A stretch of 16,975 nt of DNA. Source: Pseudomonadota bacterium (GTDB lineage: Bacteria; Pseudomonadota; Gammaproteobacteria; Burkholderiales; Ferrovaceae). The stretch is from contig JAJYQG010000195.1 of assembly GCA_021794775.1 (NCBI GenBank), positions 1-16,975 on the forward strand, in the 5' to 3' direction. The position numbers and the translations under genes are program-made. Shown one piece after another: positions 7,064 through 15,355 of the stretch. Positions within the stretch are counted from its first letter, which is position 1, and each line of letters begins with the position of its first letter. Below the pieces are notes generated by a model that saw only the letters and a program-made list of their open reading frames with translations, was not told the DNA's origin and did not search any database.

Positions 7064-7918
7064 ATGTTTGTCATCATTGGGTATGTCGTCGTCCTTGGCA
7101 CGATATTTGGGGGCTTCGCCATGGCTGGTGGTCACTTGGGCGCCCTGTTTCAACCCATTGAACTGCTCATGATCGGCGGCGGCGCTTTTGGCGCCCTTTT
7201 CGTCGGCAATACCGGAAAAGCCGTCAAAGCCACTTCCAAGGCGCTTCCGCAGATTTTCAAGGGCGCCAAATACTCCAAGGATACCTACATGGAACTCATG
7301 GCCTTGTTGTATGAGGTTCTCGGAAAAATTCGCAAAGAAGGCCTGATGTCCATAGAAGGTGACGTTGAGAACCCCGACCAAAGCGCCTTATTTTCAAAAT
7401 ACCCCAAAATTCTATCCGATCACCATATTGTGGAATTCATCACCGATTACTTGCGCATCATGGTGAGCGGCAACCTGAATGCCATGGAGATTGAAAATCT
7501 GATGGACGTCGAAATTGAGACCCATCATCACGAAGCGCTGGTCCCCGCCCATGTCATCAGCAAGCTTGGCGACGGCCTGCCTGCCTTCGGTATTGTCGCC
7601 GCCGTCATGGGGGTCGTTCATACCATGGAATCGGTGGGCGCCCCACCAGCAGAACTCGGCATGCTGATCGCGCATGCCTTGGTCGGAACCTTCCTGGGGA
7701 TCCTGCTGGCCTATGGCTTTGTTGGACCCTTGGGGGGGCTCCTCGAACAAAAGGCCGATGAGTCAACCAAGATGTTCCAGACCATCAAAGTAACCCTATT
7801 GGCCAGCCTGAACGGGTACGCCCCCGCCATGGCCGTGGAATTCGGTCGCAAGGCTTTGAATTCAACCGAACGCCCCGGCTTCACCGAGCTGGAAGAGCAC
7901 GTCAAACAAAAGCGCTGA
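7064..7918 (+). CDS. motA: Flagellar stator subunit MotA
   Basis: MotA surrounds MotB in the inner-membrane stator and pushes on FliG. The 284-residue product has four hydrophobic segments: about 1-20, 32-48, 172-192 and 200-222. The functional residues fall at the E. coli numbers: R90 and E98 in the cytoplasmic loop (IRKEGLMSIEGD, 89-100), and prolines P173 (GDGLPAFGIVAA) and P222 (GFVGPLGG) at the proton channel. The ATG at 7064 has GGAG (7053-7056) seven bases upstream. motB follows after 21 bases. No sigma-28 promoter is convincing in the 115 bases before motA, so it may depend on flhDC read-through. Confidence 0.98.
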   Translation: MFVIIGYVVVLGTIFGGFAMAGGHLGALFQPIELLMIGGGAFGALFVGNTGKAVKATSKALPQIFKGAKYSKDTYMELMALLYEVLGKIRKEGLMSIEGDVENPDQSALFSKYPKILSDHHIVEFITDYLRIMVSGNLNAMEIENLMDVEIETHHHEALVPAHVISKLGDGLPAFGIVAAVMGVVHTMESVGAPPAELGMLIAHALVGTFLGILLAYGFVGPLGGLLEQKADESTKMFQTIKVTLLASLNGYAPAMAVEFGRKALNSTERPGFTELEEHVKQKR

Positions 7919-7939
7919 TTGCTTTGAGGAAACCGGTCA

Positions 7940-8959
7940 ATGGCCGCAGACGATAAACGCCCCATTGTAGTCAAACGCATCAAAAAAGTTGCCGGCGGCC
8001 ACCACGGCGGGGCTTGGAAAATTGCCTATGCCGATTTCGTGACCGCCATGATGGCCTTCTTTCTGTTGATGTGGCTTTTGGGTTCCACCACCAAGGGCGA
8101 CCTTCAGGGAATCGAAAGTTACTTCAAAACCCCTCTCAAAGTCGCCCTGGAAGGAGGATCGGGCAGCGGTGACAGTTCGAGCGTCATCAAGGGCGGCGGC
8201 AAGGACCTGACCCGCAGCAACGGCCAGGTAGCCCGCGGGGATACCAAGGCCAAAAAGAAAATCATCAACCTCAAAGAAACCAACGAAGAATACAAACGCA
8301 AAGAACAGGAACAGGAACTTGCAAAACTCAAGGAGCTTAAATCCAGAATCGAGGATGCCATCAACAGCAACCCGGATCTGAAAAAATTCAAGGACCAGAT
8401 TCTTCTTGATCTCACCACGGAAGGCCTGCGCATTCAGATCGTGGACAAGCAAAATCGCCCCATGTTCCGTGTCGGCAGCGCCAAACTGGAACCCTATACC
8501 CGCGACATTCTCGAAGCAATCGGCAAGAGCCTCAACGACGTTCCCAACTATGTCAGTCTCTCCGGACATACCGATGCCCGCCCCTATTCGGTGGATGTCA
8601 AAGGTGACAGTGGCGGCTACAACAACTGGGATCTGTCTGCCGACAGAGCCAATGCATCCCGCCGCGAACTGATCCGTGGCGGCATGAATCCCGACAAGGT
8701 GCTACGTGTGGTTGGCCTTTCGTCGGCGGTTCTGCTCGACAAGGAAAATCCCGACAGCCCCACCAACCGTCGCATCAGCATCATTGTCATGAACAAGCGC
8801 GCCGAAGAATCCGCCCGTCATGATGGCGGGGTCATTCAGGTAAACAACGGCACATCCCTCGATCCTTCCGCCCAACCCAACTCAGCAGGACCGACAGCCA
8901 ATCACGCCGCGGAACCGGGGGCAAGTCCCGTCATTCGGGCCAAACCAGCCAGTCCCTAA
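7940..8959 (+). CDS. motB: Flagellar stator subunit MotB
   Basis: MotB forms the ion channel with MotA and anchors the stator to peptidoglycan. Of 339 residues, 26-48 form the single transmembrane helix (WKIAYADFVTAMMAFFLLMW) with the channel aspartate at D32, as in E. coli. The SYADFMTAMMAFF-like context with Asp is typical of both proton and some sodium stators; the close fit to enteric MotB favours protons. Residues 70-110 are Gly/Ser/Lys-rich and 110-145 are charged and probably coiled coil. The OmpA-like peptidoglycan-binding domain follows, with LSGHTDARPY (207-216) and NWDLSADRANASRREL (229-244). The tail (about 290-339) is low complexity. GAGGAA (7926-7931) lies eight bases before the ATG. 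Confidence 0.98.
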   Translation: MAADDKRPIVVKRIKKVAGGHHGGAWKIAYADFVTAMMAFFLLMWLLGSTTKGDLQGIESYFKTPLKVALEGGSGSGDSSSVIKGGGKDLTRSNGQVARGDTKAKKKIINLKETNEEYKRKEQEQELAKLKELKSRIEDAINSNPDLKKFKDQILLDLTTEGLRIQIVDKQNRPMFRVGSAKLEPYTRDILEAIGKSLNDVPNYVSLSGHTDARPYSVDVKGDSGGYNNWDLSADRANASRRELIRGGMNPDKVLRVVGLSSAVLLDKENPDSPTNRRISIIVMNKRAEESARHDGGVIQVNNGTSLDPSAQPNSAGPTANHAAEPGASPVIRAKPASP

Positions 8960-8962
8960 CCC

Positions 8963-8989
8963 TTAAGTTTCGTCCCATGATGCCGCTAA
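8963..8989 (+). promoter_or_regulatory. Sigma-28 (FliA) promoter of the che operon
   Basis: TTAAGTTT (8963-8970), an 11-base spacer and GCCGCTAA (8982-8989) differ from the sigma-28 consensus TAAAGTTT-N11-GCCGATAA at one base in each half. It begins four bases after the motB stop and would start transcription near 8996, about 34 bases before the first cheV. It probably drives cheV-cheV-cheY-cheZ-cheA-mcp. Confidence 0.75.
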
Positions 8990-9029
8990 CCCTCTACACA
9001 CAGGATGCACGCGCAAACCGAGGTTTCTC

Positions 9030-9989
9030 ATGTCCGATCTTCTGAACAAAATCGACGCACGCACCAAACTGGCCGGCACCAACAAGCTTGAGATTCTCAT
9101 GTTTACCTTGGGTGTACACCCACGAACGGGGCGCCGGGAAACTTTTGGCATCAACGTATTCAAGGTACGGGAGGTCATCCGCACCCCCACCATCACCCGC
9201 GCTCCGGAGATGCCGGACTCCGTCGAGGGCATGGTCAGCTTGCGCGGCAACCTGGTCCCCATCATCGGCCTGGCGACCTATGTCGGCATCAAAACCGAAT
9301 CACCTTCGGATATCATGATCGTGACCGAATACAACGGTCATACCCAAGGGTTTCTCGTGGAATCGGTGGACACCATTCTGAGGCTCGATTGGTCCGCCAT
9401 GAAAGTTCCACCCGAAATGGTAAATGCCCCCTTGGGGGGACTGGTCACCGCAGTCACCGAACTCGGCGATGGACGGTTGGTGATGATGCTGGACGTTGAG
9501 AAAGTTCTGTCCGAAACCGCCCATTTTGGTGAAGACGAATCCGTCTACCGCAACGTCAAACCCCTGGGCCTCCCGAACAAGCGGATTTTTTATGCCGACG
9601 ATTCGTCCGTTGCCCGGAAGCAGATCGCGCGAACCCTGGAGGCCATGGGAATACAGGGAATTTCCGCCGTCAATGGCCGACAAGCCTGGGATGAATTAAA
9701 AATCATGGCAGATTTTGCCGAAAGCTCCCATACTCCCTTAAAAGACATGCTTCAACTTATCCTAACCGACGTTGAGATGCCCGAGATGGATGGGTACATG
9801 CTGACCCGGAAAATCAAGGAAGACAAACGCTTTGTCGGCATCCCAATCCTGATGCACTCTTCTCTGTCGGGCAGTTCCAACCAGCAACTGGGCAAAGCCG
9901 TAGGCGTCGACGAATACGTCTCCAAATTCGAACCCAATCGATTGTCCGCCACATTGGCCCGGCTCTTGAAACAGGGAGATCCTTCATGA
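9030..9989 (+). CDS. cheV: Chemotaxis coupling protein CheV (first copy)
   Basis: CheV is a CheW-like coupler between receptors and CheA, fused to a receiver domain that CheA phosphorylates. Residues 15-165 form the CheW-like domain (FGINVFKVREV, MVSLRGNLVPIIGL, GFLVESVDTILRLDW). Residues 184-312 form the receiver: acidic pocket D190/D191 in YADDSSVAR, phosphorylation site D247 in LTDVEMPEMDG, MHSS at 275-278 and K299. It differs from its neighbour by about six extra residues (near HPRTGRRE) before FGINVF. The ATG has GAGG (9020-9023) six bases upstream. It is the first gene after a sigma-28 type promoter and overlaps the second cheV by four bases. Confidence 0.95.
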   Translation: MSDLLNKIDARTKLAGTNKLEILMFTLGVHPRTGRRETFGINVFKVREVIRTPTITRAPEMPDSVEGMVSLRGNLVPIIGLATYVGIKTESPSDIMIVTEYNGHTQGFLVESVDTILRLDWSAMKVPPEMVNAPLGGLVTAVTELGDGRLVMMLDVEKVLSETAHFGEDESVYRNVKPLGLPNKRIFYADDSSVARKQIARTLEAMGIQGISAVNGRQAWDELKIMADFAESSHTPLKDMLQLILTDVEMPEMDGYMLTRKIKEDKRFVGIPILMHSSLSGSSNQQLGKAVGVDEYVSKFEPNRLSATLARLLKQGDPS

Positions 9990-10942
9990 CCATGAACCCT
10001 ACCCAATCGGGTGACCTGCTTCAGGACAACCTGCTGGCTTCCATCGATGCCAGAACCAGTCTGGCCGGTTCCAACAGAATGGAAATCTTGTTGTTTTCAC
10101 TGGGAACAGATGAAATCTTCGGCATCAACGTGTTCAAGGTCAGAGAAGTCACCCATGCCATGAAGGTCACCCGCACCCCCAATATGCCGGATGGTGTATC
10201 CGGTATCGTCAGCTTGCGGGGGCATATCATTCCCGTTCTCGATCTGGTTAGCTTCATGAAACTCGAGAATGCCCGCGATCATGTGCGCAACACCATGATG
10301 GTCACCGAATACAGCCGCCATACCCTGGGTTTCCTGGTCGAGAAAGTTGACCGGATCATCCGTGTGGACTGGAGTTCCGTGCGGGCGCCAGAAAATGACC
10401 TGAACACCCATAACAGCCTCATCAACGCCATCACCGAATCGCCAACGGGAGAACTGATCTCCATCGTCGATGTGGAACAGATTCTGGCCAGCGCTTTTGG
10501 CGAAGACGTGGTGGGTAATATTGCAAAAGTGGAAAGAGGCCATGAAAAATGCGTTTTCTTCATCGATGATTCTTCCGTGGCACGCAAGACAATAGCCGAA
10601 TTGCTGGACAAAATGGGGGTCAAGCACCTGCGTGCCAACAATGGTCGTGAAGCACTGGAGCGGCTACGCGGTCTGGCCGATGGCGCAGCACACACCAAGG
10701 CATCGTTGCATGACCAGATCCAGGTCATTCTGGTGGATGCGGAAATGCCCGAGATGGACGGCTATGTGTTGACACAAAATCTGAAAAGCGACAGGCGCTT
10801 CGATGGCATTCCCATCGTCATGCACTCTTCCCTGTCTTCGCAGGCAAACCGCTCCATGGGTAGCCGCGTAGGGGTCGATTATTATGTCGCCAAGTTTGAT
10901 GCCAACATGTTGTCGGAAACCCTGCGCCCCCTGTTGGCCTGA
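9986..10942 (+). CDS. cheV: Chemotaxis coupling protein CheV (second copy)
   Basis: A tandem paralogue of the preceding gene, 318 residues, with the same order of domains: CheW-like (about 30-170; FGINVFKVREV, IVSLRGHIIPVLDL, GFLVEKVDRIIRVDW) and receiver (about 188-317). Receiver residues are D194/D195, phosphorylation site D251 in LVDAEMPEMDG, MHSS at 279-282 and K303. The ATG at 9986 overlaps the previous stop codon (ATGA) and has GGGAG (9974-9978) seven bases upstream; an in-frame ATG at 9992 is a possible alternative. The N-terminus is about 13 residues longer than in copy one. All phosphorylation residues are kept in both, so both are probably active. Confidence 0.95.
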   Translation: MTMNPTQSGDLLQDNLLASIDARTSLAGSNRMEILLFSLGTDEIFGINVFKVREVTHAMKVTRTPNMPDGVSGIVSLRGHIIPVLDLVSFMKLENARDHVRNTMMVTEYSRHTLGFLVEKVDRIIRVDWSSVRAPENDLNTHNSLINAITESPTGELISIVDVEQILASAFGEDVVGNIAKVERGHEKCVFFIDDSSVARKTIAELLDKMGVKHLRANNGREALERLRGLADGAAHTKASLHDQIQVILVDAEMPEMDGYVLTQNLKSDRRFDGIPIVMHSSLSSQANRSMGSRVGVDYYVAKFDANMLSETLRPLLA

Positions 10943-10962
10943 TTTAATACGGAGAATGCAAC

Positions 10963-11352
10963 GTGGTGGATGTCAATATGAAATTTTTGGTGGTGGACGA
11001 TTTTTCCACCATGCGGCGTATCGTACGAAATTTGCTCAAGGAACTGGGCTTCACCAACATCGTTGAAGCTGAGGATGGCATAGATGCCCTCAACAAACTC
11101 AAAGCCGGGGATATCCAATTTGTGGTGTCAGACTGGAATATGCCCAACATGACGGGCATTGAACTTTTGCGCTCCATCCGCAAAGACCCCTCCCTGAAAC
11201 ATCTGCCCGTACTCATGGTCACCGCCGAAGCCAAAAAGGAAAACATCATCGAAGCAGCCCAGGCTGGCGCCAGCGGCTACATTGTCAAACCTTTTACGGC
11301 GGCGACAATGGATGAAAAACTCAAAAAGATATTTCAAAACATGATCAAGTGA
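10963..11352 (+). CDS. cheY: Chemotaxis response regulator CheY
   Basis: CheY carries the phosphate signal from CheA to the flagellar switch protein FliM. The 129-residue product follows E. coli CheY almost block for block: [47 protein letters not shown] and GASGY-VKPFTA. Key residues sit at the E. coli numbers: D12, D13, phosphorylation site D57, T87, Y106 and K109. A small difference is T64 in NMPNMTG, where E. coli has Asp. The GTG at 10963 is chosen because it aligns with the E. coli N-terminus and has GGAG (10951-10954) eight bases upstream; an ATG at 10978 would lose five residues. cheZ follows after seven bases. Confidence 0.97.
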   Translation: MVDVNMKFLVVDDFSTMRRIVRNLLKELGFTNIVEAEDGIDALNKLKAGDIQFVVSDWNMPNMTGIELLRSIRKDPSLKHLPVLMVTAEAKKENIIEAAQAGASGYIVKPFTAATMDEKLKKIFQNMIK

Positions 11353-11359
11353 GAGAACC

Positions 11360-12085
11360 ATGACAGCCCATGACAGCGATGATCTCGAAGCCCTGTTTGA
11401 TAGCATCGTAGCGGCCCAGAGTGGTGAATCGGGCACGACCAACCCTGCAACGGATGGTGATAATTATGCTGCCCGCGAAAATTCGGAAAAGGTCATCAAC
11501 CAAATTGGTCAGATGACCCGTGCCTTGCATGACAGCCTGCGTGAACTTGGCTTCGACAAGAACCTCGAAACCATGGCAGCATCCATTCCCGATGCCCGTG
11601 ACCGTTTGGGATACGTCGCTGCCATGACCCAGCAGGCAGCCGAAAGAGTCCTCAACGCCACCGATGCCGCAGGTCCCGTGGTGGATGGCCTACGCTCCCA
11701 TGCCCATCAACTGTCTTCCGATTGGCAGGCACTCTTCGATGGAAAAATCCAGATCGAAGAATTCAAAAATCTCGTGACCCGCACCCACGCCTATCTGGTT
11801 GAGGTTCCAAAACAAACCAAAACACTCAATAGCCTGATCATGGAAATCGTGATGGCCCAGGATTTTCAGGATTTGACGGGGCAGGTGATCAAAAAGATTC
11901 TCGAGGTTACACAACAAATGGAGAAACAGCTCGTTGCCCTGTTGGTGGAAAATGCCCCCGCACTGGCCCATGCCAGTGGTGACGACGGGCTGCTCAATGG
12001 ACCCGTCATTTCTACCGCCGGTCGCAACGATATCGTCACCAACCAGGATCAGGTCGATGACCTCCTGGCCAGCCTGGGATTCTAG
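11360..12085 (+). CDS. cheZ: CheY-P phosphatase CheZ
   Basis: CheZ speeds loss of phosphate from CheY. The 241-residue, largely helical protein has the family core MAQDFQDLTGQVIKK (165-179), in which D171 and Q175 correspond to the E. coli catalytic pair D143 and Q147. The last 12 residues, DQVDDLLASLGF, are the CheY-binding tail and are almost identical to those of E. coli. The N-terminal 40 residues are acidic and of low complexity. The ATG lies eight bases after the cheY stop, with a weak GAGAG upstream. Its position between cheY and cheA and the intact catalytic residues make a working CheY/CheZ pair likely. Confidence 0.96.
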   Translation: MTAHDSDDLEALFDSIVAAQSGESGTTNPATDGDNYAARENSEKVINQIGQMTRALHDSLRELGFDKNLETMAASIPDARDRLGYVAAMTQQAAERVLNATDAAGPVVDGLRSHAHQLSSDWQALFDGKIQIEEFKNLVTRTHAYLVEVPKQTKTLNSLIMEIVMAQDFQDLTGQVIKKILEVTQQMEKQLVALLVENAPALAHASGDDGLLNGPVISTAGRNDIVTNQDQVDDLLASLGF

Positions 12086-12088
12086 ATC

Positions 12089-13963
12089 ATGAGCGACTTT
12101 GCCGGCATGGAGGAACTGCTGCAAGATTTTCTGCAGGAGTCCGGGGAACTTCTGGACGACGTCGACAGCAAATTGCTGGTGCTGGAACAATCTCCCAACG
12201 ATCCTGGCCTGCTCAACGATATTTTTCGTGGGTTTCACACCATCAAGGGCGGGGCCGGCTTTCTCAATGCTACCGAACTCGTAGCGCTTTGCCACCTGAC
12301 AGAAAACCTGTTCGATCAGCTGAGAACAAACCAGCTTCAGCTCAGCGCCTCGATCATGGATGCCATTCTCGCCGCTACCAGCGAAATCCGCCATATGTTC
12401 GGCATACTCGCCCAGCATAACCAACCTTCCCCCGCACCCAACGCGTTAAGCCAAGCACTTCAGGACATTCTTGATGGGCAAACGACGCAGGCTGCCACGC
12501 CATCGCCTTCTCCCTCATCCTCACAAACCACCACCACGGAAGGCGTTGACTGGAATCGATTGTTTGCCTCATTGACAGGAGCCGCCACCGGCGCACTTCC
12601 GCCTCAAGACTCTGCTGCCCAGACTCCCTCCAGAACAGTGGCCCAGACAAACCCGGCGGTTCCTCCCCCCCCACCGTCTACAGTTCCTCTCGACCCCGAG
12701 CAATCGGCACTTTCGCGCTACGGTCGGCGCTCGACGGATACTGCTGGCGGTGCCAGCACGGGAGGGCGCAGGGAATCGGAAGGCGGCAAGGACAATACCA
12801 TCCGCGTGGACACAGACCGGCTCGACCAGGTCCTCAATCTGTCCGGTGAAATTGGCCTCACCAAAAATCGCCTCACCCAACTGCGTTCCGACATACTTCT
12901 GGGCAACCAGGATGCCTCGACCCTGAGAGCCCTGGATGAAGCTGTCAACCAATTGGACATGCTGGTGGTCAGCCTGCAAAACTCCGTCATGAAGACCCGC
13001 ATGCAGCCCATCGGCCGTTTGTTCAAGAAATTCCCCCGGCTGGCCCGCGATCTGGCGCGCCAACTGGGCAAAGAGATCGAACTGGTGTTGATCGGCGAAG
13101 AAACGGAAATCGATAAAACGATGATCGAAGATCTCAACGATCCACTTGTCCACCTTATCCGCAATGCCGTGGATCATGGTGTTGAAGAGCCTGAAATACG
13201 CATGGCCGCCGGCAAACAGATCAAAAGCCTCATTCAGCTGGAGGCACGCCAGATTGGCGATCACATCAACATCGTCATTTCCGACGATGGCAAAGGCATG
13301 GACCCCGAGGCAATCCGCGCCAAGGCGGTCTCCAAAGGTTTGATCAGTCCTGATGTTGCCAGCAGTCTGGATGAAAACCAATGCCTTGAACTGATTTTTC
13401 TGCCAGGTTTTTCCACCAGAGACCAGATATCCAGTGTCTCTGGCCGTGGTGTCGGCATGGATGTGGTCAAAACCAACATCAAGAAGCTCAACGGCGCCGT
13501 CACCATACGCTCCGAACTCGGCAAAGGCTCCGAGCTGACCATTTCGCTACCCCTAACATTGGCCATTCTGCCCGTCTTGCTGGTGCGCATCGGCAATCAG
13601 TCTTTTGCCGTACCGCTGTCGCTGGTCCGAGAAATCATAAGCCTCGATCAAAGTCAGACTCAGCATGTCGGGGGCAAAGCCACGATGGTGGTGCGGGGTG
13701 AGGTTTTGCCGGTCATTTCTCTTGCCAGCCTGATTCATTGGGAAGACTCGGGCCAATCCGGAACGGGTGTGATGATGCAACTCGACAATCATAATTTCAT
13801 TTTATCGGTGGATGGATTTGATGGCCACGACGATGTGGTCATCAAATCCATGGATACCTTCCGCCCTCCTGGCATTGCCGGCGTCACCATGTCCAGTGAT
13901 GGCGAAATCGTGCTTATTCTCGATATTAAAGAATTGCTGGGCATCACCGCTGTCCAGAATTGA
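12089..13963 (+). CDS. cheA: Chemotaxis histidine kinase CheA without a visible P2 domain
   Basis: CheA is the kinase of the chemoreceptor array. Domains of the 624-residue protein in order: P1 phosphotransfer (1-108) with H50 in FRGFHTIKGGAGF; a linker (110-235) rich in Pro, Ser, Thr and Gln, including six prolines around 192-197; P3 dimerization (236-300; VDTDRLDQVLNLSGEIGL); P4 ATPase with N box HLIRNAVDHG (355-364), DDGKGMD (399-405) and GRGVGMDVV (452-460); and P5 CheW-like (about 490-622). No folded CheY-binding P2 is apparent in the linker. The ATG lies three bases after the cheZ stop with only a weak GGGA upstream. No cheW is found nearby, so P5 probably pairs with the CheV proteins or with a CheW encoded elsewhere. 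Confidence 0.97.
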   Translation: MSDFAGMEELLQDFLQESGELLDDVDSKLLVLEQSPNDPGLLNDIFRGFHTIKGGAGFLNATELVALCHLTENLFDQLRTNQLQLSASIMDAILAATSEIRHMFGILAQHNQPSPAPNALSQALQDILDGQTTQAATPSPSPSSSQTTTTEGVDWNRLFASLTGAATGALPPQDSAAQTPSRTVAQTNPAVPPPPPSTVPLDPEQSALSRYGRRSTDTAGGASTGGRRESEGGKDNTIRVDTDRLDQVLNLSGEIGLTKNRLTQLRSDILLGNQDASTLRALDEAVNQLDMLVVSLQNSVMKTRMQPIGRLFKKFPRLARDLARQLGKEIELVLIGEETEIDKTMIEDLNDPLVHLIRNAVDHGVEEPEIRMAAGKQIKSLIQLEARQIGDHINIVISDDGKGMDPEAIRAKAVSKGLISPDVASSLDENQCLELIFLPGFSTRDQISSVSGRGVGMDVVKTNIKKLNGAVTIRSELGKGSELTISLPLTLAILPVLLVRIGNQSFAVPLSLVREIISLDQSQTQHVGGKATMVVRGEVLPVISLASLIHWEDSGQSGTGVMMQLDNHNFILSVDGFDGHDDVVIKSMDTFRPPGIAGVTMSSDGEIVLILDIKELLGITAVQN

Positions 13964-13981
13964 TACATCCGAGGCCTTTCT

Positions 13982-15313
13982 ATGAGCATATGGAACAAAA
14001 AAGAAGGGGTACCTACACCCATGGCACACCCAAGCGCCAGCATGGATGGTTTCACCCTAAATGCACTGAACCAGTCCATGCTGATGGTAGAGTATGCGCT
14101 GGACGGCCAGATCATCGGTGCCAATGAAAACTTTTGCCATGCCATGGGGCTGAAAAGGGAAACCTTGGCCAGCATCCAGCATCAGCAGCTCTGCCCTGCG
14201 GAATTTGCCGAGTCCCTCGAATTTGGACTGTTCTGGAACCAGCTCCGCGCGGGAGGGTATTTTTCCGGACGTTTCAAACGACAGCGCCAGGATGGCCGTG
14301 AAGTCTGGCTGGAAGGCACCTACAACGCTGTCAGGGATGCTTCTGGTGCTGTGCATCGCATTGTCTGCACCGCTCTCGACGCCACGCAGCGCGTAACCCA
14401 GGATATCAAGGCCAAAGCCCAAGTTGAGGGCATCAACCGATCCATGGCAATGATCCAGTTTCTACCCGATGCCACCATCGCCGATGCCAATGAAAACTTT
14501 TTACGTTTGATGGGCTATGCCCTGTCCGATGTCGTCGGCAAGAAGCATCGCATATTCTGTTCGAGCGACTACGCCGCTACCCAGCAATACAAAGCGTTCT
14601 GGGATGATCTGGCCCACGGAAAGTTTGTCGCTGGCGTATTTGAACGTTGCACGGAAAGTGGGCAAAAAGTATGGCTACAAGCATCTTATAACCCTGTCAC
14701 CGACAACAAAGGTCGTGTCGTCATGATTGTCAAACTGGCCCAGGACGCAACGCTCACCCAAACCGGCTTGCTTCATGATGCTGAAATTGGCCAGCATGGT
14801 GTCGATATCGCCCACCGATCTCTGGAAAAAGCGGCTTACGCCGAGGAAGTTTCCGTACAAACCCAGGGCCGTATGACCGAACTGGTACACGCCGTGGACC
14901 TTGCTGAACAGCAATCGCAGAAAATGTCCAGCATATCGAACAAAATCGGCGACATCACCAAAGTCATTGGAGAGATAGCAGAACAAACCAATCTGCTGGC
15001 CCTCAATGCAGCCATCGAGGCGGCTCGTGCCGGAGAATATGGCCGCGGTTTTGCGGTGGTAGCCGATGAAGTCAGGAAGCTGTCCGAACGCACATCGGAG
15101 CAGGCACACGCCATTTCCACCATGATTCTTGAAGTTCAAAGCAGTGCCGAAGATTCTTCGTCCAGCCTTACCGCCTGCCGCAAGTTGGCCCACGAGTCGG
15201 AAAAAGGAACGGGAGAATCCCAACAATCGATCCAGCAAATCCGTGAACTGGCCGGCGAGCTGGCGGACCAGCTGAGTCAGCTTTCTTACAACCGCCGGGC
15301 CGTCATCGGATAA
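13982..15313 (+). CDS. Soluble chemoreceptor with two PAS domains (BdlA-like)
   Basis: A methyl-accepting chemotaxis family signalling protein of 443 residues with no transmembrane segment, so probably cytosolic. PAS 1 spans about 30-137 and PAS 2 about 155-258; both contain ANENF and a VWLxxxYN-type block ([20 protein letters not shown]), and PAS 2 has KKHRIFC. The signalling tip [21 protein letters not shown] (331-351) and [17 protein letters not shown] (354-370) are intact, so it should contact CheA and the couplers. No C-terminal CheR-binding pentapeptide is seen. The layout is that of Pseudomonas aeruginosa BdlA, a biofilm dispersal protein, but orthology is not shown. The ATG has GAGG (13971-13974) seven bases upstream and it is the last gene of the che operon. 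Ligand or cofactor is unknown. Confidence 0.88.
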   Translation: MSIWNKKEGVPTPMAHPSASMDGFTLNALNQSMLMVEYALDGQIIGANENFCHAMGLKRETLASIQHQQLCPAEFAESLEFGLFWNQLRAGGYFSGRFKRQRQDGREVWLEGTYNAVRDASGAVHRIVCTALDATQRVTQDIKAKAQVEGINRSMAMIQFLPDATIADANENFLRLMGYALSDVVGKKHRIFCSSDYAATQQYKAFWDDLAHGKFVAGVFERCTESGQKVWLQASYNPVTDNKGRVVMIVKLAQDATLTQTGLLHDAEIGQHGVDIAHRSLEKAAYAEEVSVQTQGRMTELVHAVDLAEQQSQKMSSISNKIGDITKVIGEIAEQTNLLALNAAIEAARAGEYGRGFAVVADEVRKLSERTSEQAHAISTMILEVQSSAEDSSSSLTACRKLAHESEKGTGESQQSIQQIRELAGELADQLSQLSYNRRAVIG

Positions 15314-15320
15314 CCCCAGC

Positions 15321-15355
15321 CCGGAGGCTACGGTTTAGGCTGTAGCCTCTGCCGG
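15321..15355. terminator. Hairpin between convergent genes, possible terminator
   Basis: GAGGCTAC (15324-15331) pairs with GTAGCCTC (15342-15349) around a 10-base loop, extended by CCG (15321-15323) with CGG (15353-15355) across a three-base bulge. It starts eight bases after the chemoreceptor stop and covers the last codons of the minus-strand gene. No T run follows on either strand, so intrinsic termination is uncertain. Confidence 0.45.

Noticed and set aside
12569..13381. 270-codon minus-strand frame
   Set aside because: Antisense to cheA, whose P3 and ATPase motifs are intact in the plus frame.
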